Shown: positions 18,735-26,970 of the stretch, in pieces
Position numbering within the stretch: position 1 is the stretch's first letter
How the letters are laid out: each line of letters begins with the position of its first letter
Assembly: GCF_027531025.1 (NCBI RefSeq)
Contig: NZ_JAPZQX010000003.1
Coordinates: 1 to 64,000, forward strand
Source: Novosphingobium sp.
GTDB taxonomy: Bacteria; Pseudomonadota; Alphaproteobacteria; Sphingomonadales; Sphingomonadaceae
Length of the DNA: 64,000 nucleotides
Reading direction: 5' to 3'
The notes under the pieces: generated by a model
Database searches by the model: none
Told to the model about the DNA's origin: nothing
The model's input: only the letters and a program-made list of their open reading frames with translations
Program-made: the position numbers and the translations under genes

Positions 18735-20641
18735 TGACCCGTCCGGCCTATACCCCCGAAGCCCAGATCGCCGAGGATATCGAAGGCTATCTCGCCAGCC
18801 ACCGCGACAAGGACCTCCTGCGGTTCATCACCTGCGGTTCGGTCGATGATGGCAAGTCCACCCTGATCGGCCGGCTGCTCTACGATTCGAAGATGATCTT
18901 CGACGACCAGCTTTCCGCGCTCGAAGCGGATTCCAAGCGGGTCGGCACGCAGGGGCAGGAGATCGACTTTGCCCTGCTGGTCGATGGCCTGGCCGCCGAG
19001 CGCGAGCAGGGCATCACCATCGATGTTGCCTATCGCTTTTTCACCACCGAGAAGCGCAAGTTCATCGTCGCCGATTGCCCCGGGCATGAGCAGTACACCC
19101 GCAACATGGTGACCGGCGCAAGCACGGCGGACCTGGCCGTGATCCTGATCGATGCGCGCAAGGGCGTGCTGGTCCAGACCCGGCGCCACTCCTACCTCTG
19201 CCACCTGCTCGGCATCCGCCACTTCGTGCTGGCGGTGAACAAGCTGGACCTGGTCGATTACAGCCAGGACCGGTTTGACGAGATCGTGGCCGACTATGCC
19301 GAGTTTGCCCGCTCGATCGGCATTGCCGACTTCACCGCGATCCCGATTTCGGGCTTCAAGGGCGACAATATCACCGCGCTCTCGGCCAATACGCCGTGGT
19401 ACGCGGGGCCGGTCCTGATCGATCACCTTGAAACCGTCTCGCTTGACCGGGCGGAGCAACAGGCCGCGCCGCTGCGGTTGCCGGTGCAATGGGTCAACCG
19501 CCCGAACCTCGATTTCCGGGGTTTCGCCGGGCAGATCGCCAGTGGCACGGTCAAGCCGGGCGATGCAGTGCGGGTGCTGCCTTCGGGCCGCACCACCACG
19601 GTCAGCCGAGTGGTGACGCTGGGCGGCGATCTCGAACAGGCCGTGGCGGGCGAATCCGTCACTCTGACCTTTGCCGACGAGATCGACTGTTCGCGCGGCG
19701 ACGTGATCGCGGCGGCCGATGCGCCGCCCGAAGTGGCCGACCAGTTCGAGGCGACGCTGGTCTGGATGGATGACCAGCCGCTGATCCCGGGGCGCGGTTA
19801 CTGGCTGAAGCTGGGGACGCAGAGTGTTTCGGCCACGGTCCAGCCGCCCAAATATGCGATCAATGTCAACACGCTCGATCGGCTGGCGGCCAAGACGCTC
19901 GACCTCAACGCCATCGGCGTGGCCGAACTGTCGACCGACAAGCCGATTGTGTTCGAACCCTATGCCCAGAGCAAGGCGCTGGGCGGGTTCATCCTGATCG
20001 ACAAGCTGACCAACCGCACGGTTGCGGCGGGGATGCTCAATTTCAGCCTGCGCCGAGCGCAGAACGTTCATTGGCAGCCGACCGACATCACGCGTGAGGA
20101 TCATGCCGCGCTGAAGAACCAGAAGCCGCGCGTGCTGTGGTTCACCGGCCTGTCGGGTTCGGGCAAGTCGACCATCGCCAACGCGGTCGAAAAGCGGCTC
20201 AACCTGATGAACCGCCACACCTTCCTGCTGGATGGTGACAACGTTCGCCATGGCCTCAACAAGGACCTCGGCTTTACCGAGGCCGACCGGATCGAGAACA
20301 TCCGTCGCGTGGGTGAAGTGGCCAGGCTGATGGCCGATGCCGGGCTGATCGTGCTGACCGCCTTCATCAGCCCGTTCCGCGCCGAACGCGACATGGTCCG
20401 CGCCATGCTGCCGGAGGGCGAGTTCATCGAGATCTTCGTCGACACGCCGCTCGAAGTGGCCGAGGCGCGCGACGTGAAGGGGCTATACAAGAAGGCCCGC
20501 AGCGGGGCACTCAAGAACTTCACCGGGGTCGACAGCCCCTATGAGGCGCCCGAACATCCGGAGATCCGCGTGAACACGGTGGAAATGACCGTCGATGAGG
20601 CGGCCGATGCGATCATCCGCGCGATCCTGCCCCTGAAATGA
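18734..20641 (+). CDS. cysNC: bifunctional sulfate adenylyltransferase subunit 1/adenylylsulfate kinase
   Basis: The product (635 aa) fuses the GTPase subunit of ATP sulfurylase with APS kinase, giving PAPS from sulfate together with CysD. The CysN part (about 1-455) shows the GTP-binding motifs [27 protein letters not shown] and VNKLDLVDY. The APS kinase part (about 460-635) has the P-loop GLSGSGKST near 474 and the [15 protein letters not shown] block. The fusion is common in alphaproteobacteria. cysQ follows with a 4-base overlap. Confidence 0.96.
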   Translation: MTRPAYTPEAQIAEDIEGYLASHRDKDLLRFITCGSVDDGKSTLIGRLLYDSKMIFDDQLSALEADSKRVGTQGQEIDFALLVDGLAAEREQGITIDVAYRFFTTEKRKFIVADCPGHEQYTRNMVTGASTADLAVILIDARKGVLVQTRRHSYLCHLLGIRHFVLAVNKLDLVDYSQDRFDEIVADYAEFARSIGIADFTAIPISGFKGDNITALSANTPWYAGPVLIDHLETVSLDRAEQQAAPLRLPVQWVNRPNLDFRGFAGQIASGTVKPGDAVRVLPSGRTTTVSRVVTLGGDLEQAVAGESVTLTFADEIDCSRGDVIAAADAPPEVADQFEATLVWMDDQPLIPGRGYWLKLGTQSVSATVQPPKYAINVNTLDRLAAKTLDLNAIGVAELSTDKPIVFEPYAQSKALGGFILIDKLTNRTVAAGMLNFSLRRAQNVHWQPTDITREDHAALKNQKPRVLWFTGLSGSGKSTIANAVEKRLNLMNRHTFLLDGDNVRHGLNKDLGFTEADRIENIRRVGEVARLMADAGLIVLTAFISPFRAERDMVRAMLPEGEFIEIFVDTPLEVAEARDVKGLYKKARSGALKNFTGVDSPYEAPEHPEIRVNTVEMTVDEAADAIIRAILPLK

Positions 20642-21375
20642 CCAGCCCGACCATGACCGATGCCGAACTTGCCACCCTGCTTGCGACCCAGGCCGGGCAG
20701 CTACTGCTGGGCCTCGACCGGGCCGAGCTGGGCCTGAAGATCGGGGCCGAGGGGGACCGGCTGGCCAATACCCTGCTGGTCGAGGCGCTGCGGCGCGAGC
20801 GGCCAGACGATGCCCTGCTGTCCGAGGAGGAAAAGGACAACGCCGAGCGGCTGGCCCATTCGCGCGTCTGGATCGTCGATCCGCTCGATGGCACCCGCGA
20901 ATTTGGCGAGAACCGGGGCGACTGGGCGGTCCATGTCGGCCTCTCCATCGATGGCGTGGCCAGCGTTGGCGCAGTGGCGCTGCCGGGGCAGTGCGTTACC
21001 CTGTCCAGCGGCGCGCCGATCGCCCTGGCCGAAGGGCGCAACCCGCCGCGCCTGCTGGTCAGCCGCACGCGGCCAGCCCACGAAGCCGTGAAAGTAGCCG
21101 AGATGCTGGGCGCCGAACTGGTGCCGATGGGCAGCGCCGGGGCCAAGGCCATGGCCGTGGTGCTGGGTCAGGCCGAAATCTATCTGCACAGCGGCGGGCA
21201 GTATGAGTGGGACAATTGCGCCCCCGCCGCCGTCGCCGCCGCGCATGGCCTGCACGTCTCGCGGCTGGATGGCAGCCCGCTGGTCTATAACCGGGCTGAT
21301 CCCTATCTGCCCGACCTGCTGATTTGTCGGCAGGAATGGGCCCAGCCGGTCTTCGCGGCTCTGGCGAAAATCTAG
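20638..21375 (+). CDS. cysQ: 3'(2'),5'-bisphosphate nucleotidase
   Basis: The product (245 aa) belongs to the inositol monophosphatase-like phosphatases and removes the 3'-phosphate from PAP, and possibly PAPS. Metal-binding motifs are LSEEEKDN (in place of the usual SEE) and [10 protein letters not shown], with the C-terminal block [11 protein letters not shown]. Overlap with cysNC as ATGA and its position as third gene of the sulfate-activation operon support the assignment over plain inositol monophosphatase. It ends tail-to-tail with the SDR gene, overlapping by 4 bases. Confidence 0.9.
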   Translation: MTSPTMTDAELATLLATQAGQLLLGLDRAELGLKIGAEGDRLANTLLVEALRRERPDDALLSEEEKDNAERLAHSRVWIVDPLDGTREFGENRGDWAVHVGLSIDGVASVGAVALPGQCVTLSSGAPIALAEGRNPPRLLVSRTRPAHEAVKVAEMLGAELVPMGSAGAKAMAVVLGQAEIYLHSGGQYEWDNCAPAAVAAAHGLHVSRLDGSPLVYNRADPYLPDLLICRQEWAQPVFAALAKI

Positions 21376-22148
21376 AGCAGCTGGCCGTCGTCGACGGTGA
21401 TCGTGCTGCCCGTCACATAGCGCGAATGATCGCTGCACAGGTACAGCAGCGGCACGTCCATCGCCGGAATCTCGCACCAGCGGCGGCGGGGGAAGGTGCG
21501 CAGCAATGCATCGCCCATGTCGCTCTCGATCAGCTCGCCGGTGATCTCGGTCGGGAAGTAACCCGGTTCGATCACGTTTACGTTGATCCCCTTGCGCGCC
21601 CATTCGCGGGCCATCAGCCGGGCCATGTGCGTGACCCCGGCCTTGGTCGCCGAATAGGGGGTGGAACCCGTGAAGGCCTTTTTCGAGGTGATCGAGCCGA
21701 TGATCACCACCCGGCCATTCTCCCGTTCCGCGCTGCCCGCCGCCATCAGCCGCCGGGCCCCTTCGCGCACGGTCAGGAAGGGCCCGCGCAGGTTTGTGGC
21801 GATCACCCGGTCGAACGAATCCATGTCCACCTTGATGGCCAGCTGGTCATCGGCGATCCCGGCATTGGCCACGATCGTATCGACCGTGCCAAAGGCTGCC
21901 TCGGCCGCATCATAAGCCGCGATCGTCGCCGCCTCGTCGGCCACGTCGAGCGAGACGGCCAGCGCCTTGCCGCCCGCGGCCCGGATCTCGGCTTCCAGCG
22001 CGGCGAGCCGGTCGGCGCGGCGCGCGCCCATCACCACGGCAGCCCCGGCGGCGGCCAGCAGGCGCGAGAAATGCGCGCCAAAGCCCGATGAGGCTCCGGT
22101 TACCAGGGCGACGCGGCCGGTCAGGTCGAACTGGGGGACTGCGGTCAT
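21372..22148 (-). CDS. SDR family oxidoreductase
   Basis: The product (258 aa) is a classical short-chain dehydrogenase with TGASSGFGAHF (cofactor), VANAGIADD (NAG motif variant), Ser in GSITSK and Tyr/Lys in YSATK. I chose ATG 22148 because GAGGAG lies 8 bases upstream. It diverges from the enoyl-CoA hydratase gene over 143 bases, so it may take part in the same acyl-CoA or aromatic breakdown, for example as a 3-hydroxyacyl dehydrogenase. The substrate is unknown. Confidence 0.87.
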   Translation of the reverse strand: MTAVPQFDLTGRVALVTGASSGFGAHFSRLLAAAGAAVVMGARRADRLAALEAEIRAAGGKALAVSLDVADEAATIAAYDAAEAAFGTVDTIVANAGIADDQLAIKVDMDSFDRVIATNLRGPFLTVREGARRLMAAGSAERENGRVVIIGSITSKKAFTGSTPYSATKAGVTHMARLMAREWARKGINVNVIEPGYFPTEITGELIESDMGDALLRTFPRRRWCEIPAMDVPLLYLCSDHSRYVTGSTITVDDGQLL

Positions 22149-22291
22149 TGCTGAAGCTCCTCTTGTTGCCGCAGGGATAGCCACAGGCGATTGCTCTTGT
22201 CGATCATTGCGGGCATATGTCCAACGCTGGACAGACGATAATGAGACGCATCGCCTTGCCCGTCGGGCGCTGGTGCGGCATCGGAGCGGAT

Positions 22292-23086
22292 ATGGAAAAC
22301 ATTCGGATCGACATTGCGGGCGGCGTGACCACGGTCACCCTGGCGCGCCCGGCTTCGCTCAACGCCATCACGCCCGATATGCATGACGAGCTGGAGGCCG
22401 CCTTCAACGCCTTTGCCACCGATCCGGCGCAGGAGATCTGCGTCATCACGGGCGAAGGGCGGGGGTTCTGCGCCGGGTCTGACCTCAAGGCCGTGGCCGC
22501 AGGCGGACACCGGCCCTATCCTGCCCACGGCTATGCCGGCCTGATCGAACGGTTCGATTGCCCCAAGCCGTTCATCGCGGCGGTCAATGGCGTGGCGATG
22601 GGCGGCGGCTTCGAGCTGGCGCTCGCCTGCGACATCATCATCGCCGCGGAGAGCGCCAGCTTTGCCTTGCCCGAACCCCTGGTCGGGGCCGTGGCGCTGG
22701 GCGGCGGGCTGCACCGCCTGCCGCGCCAGATCGGCATGAAGGAGGCGCTGGGCCTGATCCTGACCGGCAAGCGTGTGTCGGCCGCCGAGGGCCTGCGCCT
22801 GGGCTTCATCAACGAGGTCGTGCCCGATGCCGATCTCGCCGCCACCACCCAGCGCTGGTGCGCCGAGATCCTGCGCTGCTCGCCCATGGCGATCCGCGCT
22901 TCCAAGGAGACGGTCGTGCGCGGGCTGGAGGAACCGGGCCTCGCCGCCGCCATGGCCGCCCAGGCCGATTACCCCGCCTTTGCCGCCTGGCGCACCAGCG
23001 CCGATGCCAGCGAAGGCCCGCGCGCCTTCGCCGAAAAGCGCCCGCCGCGCTGGCAGGGCCGCTCCAATCCCGATGAGGACCAGTAA
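22292..23086 (+). CDS. enoyl-CoA hydratase/isomerase family protein
   Basis: The product (264 aa) is a crotonase-fold enzyme acting on acyl-CoA thioesters. Oxyanion-hole blocks are GRGFCAGSDLKAV and AVNGVAMGGGFELALACD. The position of one classic catalytic Glu is filled in LPEPLVGAVALGGGLHRLP. I chose ATG 22292 (MENIRID), with GGAG just upstream; an ATG at 22217 would add 25 unlikely residues. The stop overlaps the next start by one base (TAATG). The exact reaction (hydratase, isomerase or hydrolase) is open. Confidence 0.85.
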   Translation: MENIRIDIAGGVTTVTLARPASLNAITPDMHDELEAAFNAFATDPAQEICVITGEGRGFCAGSDLKAVAAGGHRPYPAHGYAGLIERFDCPKPFIAAVNGVAMGGGFELALACDIIIAAESASFALPEPLVGAVALGGGLHRLPRQIGMKEALGLILTGKRVSAAEGLRLGFINEVVPDADLAATTQRWCAEILRCSPMAIRASKETVVRGLEEPGLAAAMAAQADYPAFAAWRTSADASEGPRAFAEKRPPRWQGRSNPDEDQ

Positions 23087-24306
23087 TGACCGTTCTTACT
23101 TTCAAGGGTTTCGGCGGCGTCCGCCTTGAGGCCGAGGCTTTGGGTGACGAGCACGATCCCACCATCCTGCTGGTCCATGGGGCGGGGCAGACCCGCGGGG
23201 AATGGCAGACCGTGGCCGAAGCCCTGGTCCAGGCCGGGCGGCGCGTGGTCTCACTGGACCTGCGGGGGCACGGCGGCAGCGAGTGGCCCGAAAGCGGGCG
23301 CTATGATCTTGAAGCCCATATCGAGGACTTGCGCGCCGTCCTGGCCCAGCTGGGCACCCGGCCGGTCGTCGTCACCTCGACCAGCAGCGGCTGGATCGCG
23401 ACCGTTGCGCTGGCGACCGATGCGGCCAACCTGGCGGCCGGGCTGGTGCTGGTCGACATGCCGGCGCGCCGCGATCCGGGCCTCGCCAAGGCGATTGCCG
23501 AGCGCCTTGCCGCGCTGCGCGGCCATGATCAGAAGCTGTGGGACGAACGCGTGCTGGGCCAGATCGACCTTGATGATCTGGAAGCGCGGTTGGCTGAATC
23601 CGCCCCGAAGCTCAACCTCCCGACCCTGGTGGTGCGGGGCGGCCTGTCATGGATCGAGCGCTCGCCCGCCAGCGCCGCCTTCGATGCCGCGCTGCCCAAT
23701 GTTGAAAGCGTCGATGTGGCCGATGCCGACCTCCTGGTCGTGACCGACCGGACCGAGGCGTTCCTGGCCCACCTGCTCGATTTCCTGGAGCGCAAGCAGC
23801 CGCGCGCCGCGCATGAATTCCGCGCCGGGTCGGATGCGCGCACCCTGCGTGATGCCATGGGCTGCTTTGCCACCGGCATCACCATCATCACCTCGCGCGA
23901 TGCCAATGGCACGCCGATCGGCCTCACCGCTAACAGCTTTACCTCGCTCTCGCTCGATCCGCCGCTGCTGCTGGTCTGCGTGGCCAACAGCGCCGGGTCC
24001 GCCCCGGTCCTGCGCGAGGCGGAGCATTTTGCGGTCAACATGCTCCAGGTCAGCCAGCAGGCCACGTCCAACCGCTTTGCCGGCAAGGGCGAGGATCGCT
24101 TTGCCGCCACCGCCTGGACGCCGGGCGAAACCGGCATGCCGCTGATCGACGGGGCGCTGGGCGCTTTCGAATGCAAGCGCCACGCGGTTCACGATGGCGG
24201 GGATCACTTCATCCTGGTGGGAGAAGTGGTCCGCGCCCAGTTCGAACCGCGCCGCGATCCGCTGCTGTACTTCCGGGGCAAATACCGCCGCCTGCACTTC
24301 GCCTAG
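23086..24306 (+). CDS. fusion protein: alpha/beta hydrolase plus flavin reductase domain
   Basis: The product (406 aa) combines two enzymes. Residues 1 to about 240 are an alpha/beta hydrolase with VHGAGQTRGEW (oxyanion region) and VSLDLRGHGGS. The nucleophile elbow reads STSSG (Ser100), lacking the first Gly of G-x-S-x-G. Residues about 250-406 are a HpaC/DIM6-type flavin reductase with MGCFATGITIIT, GLTANSFTSLSLDPPLLLV and the C-terminal YFRGKYRRL. Such reductases feed reduced FMN or FAD to two-component monooxygenases. The two halves are joined in one frame without a stop. It is coupled to the enoyl-CoA hydratase gene. Its substrate and monooxygenase partner are unknown. Confidence 0.82.
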   Translation: MTVLTFKGFGGVRLEAEALGDEHDPTILLVHGAGQTRGEWQTVAEALVQAGRRVVSLDLRGHGGSEWPESGRYDLEAHIEDLRAVLAQLGTRPVVVTSTSSGWIATVALATDAANLAAGLVLVDMPARRDPGLAKAIAERLAALRGHDQKLWDERVLGQIDLDDLEARLAESAPKLNLPTLVVRGGLSWIERSPASAAFDAALPNVESVDVADADLLVVTDRTEAFLAHLLDFLERKQPRAAHEFRAGSDARTLRDAMGCFATGITIITSRDANGTPIGLTANSFTSLSLDPPLLLVCVANSAGSAPVLREAEHFAVNMLQVSQQATSNRFAGKGEDRFAATAWTPGETGMPLIDGALGAFECKRHAVHDGGDHFILVGEVVRAQFEPRRDPLLYFRGKYRRLHFA

Positions 24307-25025
24307 GGCCAGGTGAACCCGATCGCCGTTTCCCCGGTCGCCTCACCATCGGGGCCGAAGCGGCGTTCGATGATCGTGCCTGCGCCTTGGGCATCCACCA
24401 GCACAACGGTGGAACAGCGCGTGCCATAGGCCGGGTTGCGGATGAACACGGGGCTGAACGGCGCGTCGGGCCCTTCGCTATCGGGCTCTGCCGGTAGCAG
24501 GGTTTCGTCCGCCAACGCGGCGAACAAGTCTGCCGGATCGTTCGGTTCGCCCCCTTCGATCCAGGCGGCCAGCGCGGCGCTGAGCCGCTGGGTCTTGGGC
24601 CAGGGCTGGTCGAAATGGCCGTTCGAGACACCGTGGAAACCGGGTGCCAGCGACTGGACCAGCGGTTCGGGCTGGTTGGTCAGATGGCTGGCACCGTCCG
24701 GGCTGACGCGCAGCAGGTGAAAGGGGTTCATCGCAGCGCCTTGCGGATCTTTCGCGCCGGCCAGCCAGTCCACCACCAGCCCCCCGCGTGAGGCCAGGCC
24801 CGGGCGCGGAAAGCCCGGCAGGCGGAAATTGGTGACGAGGGCAAATCGGCCCACCGCGTTCAGCCCCAGCCAGGTGCCGCCAGCTTCCAGATCGCGCCCA
24901 GCGATCGTGCCGTTGTCCCAGCGGGCGAGGGGCGCAGTGGGTCGTTCATGGAACTCGTCGCGGTTGGCCACGACCACCAGCCGCCAGCGCGGGTGCGCTT
25001 TCCACGCGATGGCCGCAACGCACAT
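24303..25025 (-). CDS. NRDE (TANGO2-like) family protein
   Basis: The product (240 aa) begins with MC and carries the family signature as ANRDEFHERPT at residues 21-31, with GTWLGLN and GGLVVDWL blocks following. Bacterial members are poorly characterised; the eukaryotic relative TANGO2 has been linked to haem and lipid handling, so no firm role is given. Its gene is last in a radC-caiB-NRDE row, 3 bases after the CoA-transferase stop, and overlaps the convergent fusion gene by 4 bases. Confidence 0.85.
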   Translation of the reverse strand: MCVAAIAWKAHPRWRLVVVANRDEFHERPTAPLARWDNGTIAGRDLEAGGTWLGLNAVGRFALVTNFRLPGFPRPGLASRGGLVVDWLAGAKDPQGAAMNPFHLLRVSPDGASHLTNQPEPLVQSLAPGFHGVSNGHFDQPWPKTQRLSAALAAWIEGGEPNDPADLFAALADETLLPAEPDSEGPDAPFSPVFIRNPAYGTRCSTVVLVDAQGAGTIIERRFGPDGEATGETAIGFTWP

Positions 25026-25028
25026 GAC

Positions 25029-26210
25029 CTAGTCCTGCTTCCCGGCCAGTTCGGCCCGGATCGCGGCGCCATCCTGGTCGAGCAGCGGCGGGGGGCTGCG
25101 CTCGGCCGTGGGCAAGGCGCCAAAGCGCACCGGCGCGCCGATCTCGTGATAGGTGCCCTCGCTGGGATGCTCACGGCGGCGGAAAAAGCCGGTGGCGGCC
25201 AGGTGCGGATCGTCCAGCATGGCCCCGATATCGCGCACCGGCTGGGCTGGAATCTGGGCTGCCTGGCAGCGTGCGATCAGTTCGGCCGTGGTCAGCTGCG
25301 GGGTCAGTTCGGCGATGCGGTGATACATCGCCGCCATGTTAGCCACGCGCGCTCCCCCGCCTTCGAAGCGCGGGTCGTTCAGGAAATCGGGATCGTCCAG
25401 CAGCGCAAAGATCCGGTCCCACGAATCATAGGTATAGGCGACGATCGAGACGTGGCCGTCCGCCGTGGGAAAGGGCTGGCGATCGGGATCGAGCTGGCGC
25501 TGGTAGCCGACCGGGCCGACCGGCGGATCGAAGGTCTGCCCGCCGAGGTGCTCGTTCAGCATGAAGCTGGAAAAGGCTTCCAGCATCGGTACCTCGACCC
25601 GCTGGCCTTCACCGGTGCGCTGGCGGTGGAACAGGGCCGCCAGCGATGCATAGGCGGCATGGAGCCCCGCGACCTTGTCGGCGATCAGCGAGGGAAGATA
25701 GCGCGGGCGCGGGTTGCCATCGACGCGCGGCAACAGGCTGGCCGCGCCGCTGGCGGCCTGGATCACGTCATCATAGGCCTGCAGATCGGCATAGGGGCCA
25801 TCCTGCCCGAACCCGACGCAATGGACATAGACGATGTCGGGCCGGATCGCCCGCACCGCTTCGTAATCCAGCCCCAGCCGGTCCAGCGCCTTGCCCCGCA
25901 CGTTGACCACGAACAGGTCCGCTTCGGCCAGCAGGGCGCGCATCACGGCGGCATCGGCTTCACCCTTCAGGTCCAGCGCGATCGAGCGCTTGCCGTGGTT
26001 GAAGCCGAAGAAGGCCGGCGACATGCCGGGCGTGACCGGTGCCTTGGCGGCCCAGCGCAGGGCATCGCCCGTGCCCGGCGTTTCCACCTTGATCACCTCG
26101 GCCCCCAGATCGGCGAGAATCTGGGTGCAATAGGGGCCGAAGACCACGGTGGTCAGGTCCACCACCTTGATGCCCTGCAGCATGGGCGGGGCCGGCGTGT
26201 TCTCGCTCAT
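25029..26210 (-). CDS. CaiB/BaiF family CoA-transferase
   Basis: The product (393 aa) is a class III (family III) CoA-transferase that moves CoA between carboxylic acids. Family features are VVDLTTVVFGPYCTQILADL near the N-terminus, DLGAEVIKVETPGTGD with its conserved Glu/Lys, FFGFNHGKRSIALDLK, and the Asp-containing LLAEADLFVVNVRG block. The start at 26210 (MSENTPAPP) fits, 4 bases after the radC stop. The physiological acid is unknown. Neighbouring acyl-CoA genes (enoyl-CoA hydratase, SDR) make fatty or aromatic acid breakdown plausible. Confidence 0.9.
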   Translation of the reverse strand: MSENTPAPPMLQGIKVVDLTTVVFGPYCTQILADLGAEVIKVETPGTGDALRWAAKAPVTPGMSPAFFGFNHGKRSIALDLKGEADAAVMRALLAEADLFVVNVRGKALDRLGLDYEAVRAIRPDIVYVHCVGFGQDGPYADLQAYDDVIQAASGAASLLPRVDGNPRPRYLPSLIADKVAGLHAAYASLAALFHRQRTGEGQRVEVPMLEAFSSFMLNEHLGGQTFDPPVGPVGYQRQLDPDRQPFPTADGHVSIVAYTYDSWDRIFALLDDPDFLNDPRFEGGGARVANMAAMYHRIAELTPQLTTAELIARCQAAQIPAQPVRDIGAMLDDPHLAATGFFRRREHPSEGTYHEIGAPVRFGALPTAERSPPPLLDQDGAAIRAELAGKQD

Positions 26211-26214
26211 CGTC

Positions 26215-26910
26215 TCAGACAAGTCCCTTGGCGCGCAGACTGGTATGGCCATGACGGCCGATGATCACGTGGTCGTGAACCACGATGCCAAGTAGCCGCC
26301 CCGCTTCGGCGATGCGATTGGTAATTTGAATATCTGCGCGGCTCGGCTCGGGTGAGCCGGAGGGGTGGTTGTGGACCAGGATCAGCGCCGCCGCCCCGAT
26401 ATCGAGCGCCCGCTTGACCACGTTGCGGGGATGGATCGCCGCTTCGTCCAGCGCGCCTTCGCTTTCCAGGTGATCGAGGATCAGCCGGTTGCGCGTATCG
26501 AGATAAAGTACCCGCACCCGCTCGTGAGTGAGGTGCGCCATGTCGATCGTCAGGTAATCGATCAGCGCCTGCCAGCTGGCCAGGACCGGCTGTTCCGCCA
26601 CTTCGGCCCGGGCGAGGCGGCGGGCGGAAAGCGCCACGATCTTCAGCGCCGCCGCACTGGTTTCGCCCATGCCGGGATGCAGCGCCAGCGCCCGCCAATC
26701 GGCGTTGAATACGCCCGCCAGACCACCGAACCGGGCCAGCAGGCTCTTGGCCAGCGGCTTCACGTCCTTGCGCGGGATCGCGGTCATCAGCAGGTACTCG
26801 ATCACCTCGTGATCGGCCAGCGCCTCGGTCCCGCCGCCCAGCAACCGGTTGCGCAGCCGCGCGCGGTGACCGGTACCATGATGTTGATCTTTAGGCGTTT
26901 CGTCGGCCAC
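26215..26910 (-). CDS. radC: RadC/JAB domain protein
   Basis: The product (231 aa) is a RadC-family protein with an N-terminal helix-hairpin region (HPGMGETSAAALK) and a JAB/MPN+ metalloprotease-like domain with the metal motif HNHPSGSPEPSRAD near residues 174-187. I chose GTG 26910 because GGGAG lies just upstream and the protein then has the family's usual length; the longer frame would overlap the divergent ydbH-like gene. Despite its name, a DNA-repair role of RadC is unproven. It leads the radC-caiB-NRDE row. Confidence 0.88.
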   Translation of the reverse strand: MADETPKDQHHGTGHRARLRNRLLGGGTEALADHEVIEYLLMTAIPRKDVKPLAKSLLARFGGLAGVFNADWRALALHPGMGETSAAALKIVALSARRLARAEVAEQPVLASWQALIDYLTIDMAHLTHERVRVLYLDTRNRLILDHLESEGALDEAAIHPRNVVKRALDIGAAALILVHNHPSGSPEPSRADIQITNRIAEAGRLLGIVVHDHVIIGRHGHTSLRAKGLV

Positions 26911-26970
26911 GCTTGCTCCCTTCGCCAATGCTGCATTGCCTTTCGCGGCGCGAGCGCGCAAGCAAGAACC

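Noticed and set aside
18461-20251. Long open frame opposite cysNC
   Set aside because: It lies across two well-supported genes with full motif sets and encodes no recognisable protein.
24948-26264. 438-codon frame opposite the CoA-transferase gene
   Set aside because: It spans two genes on the other strand and has no family features; treated as a shadow.
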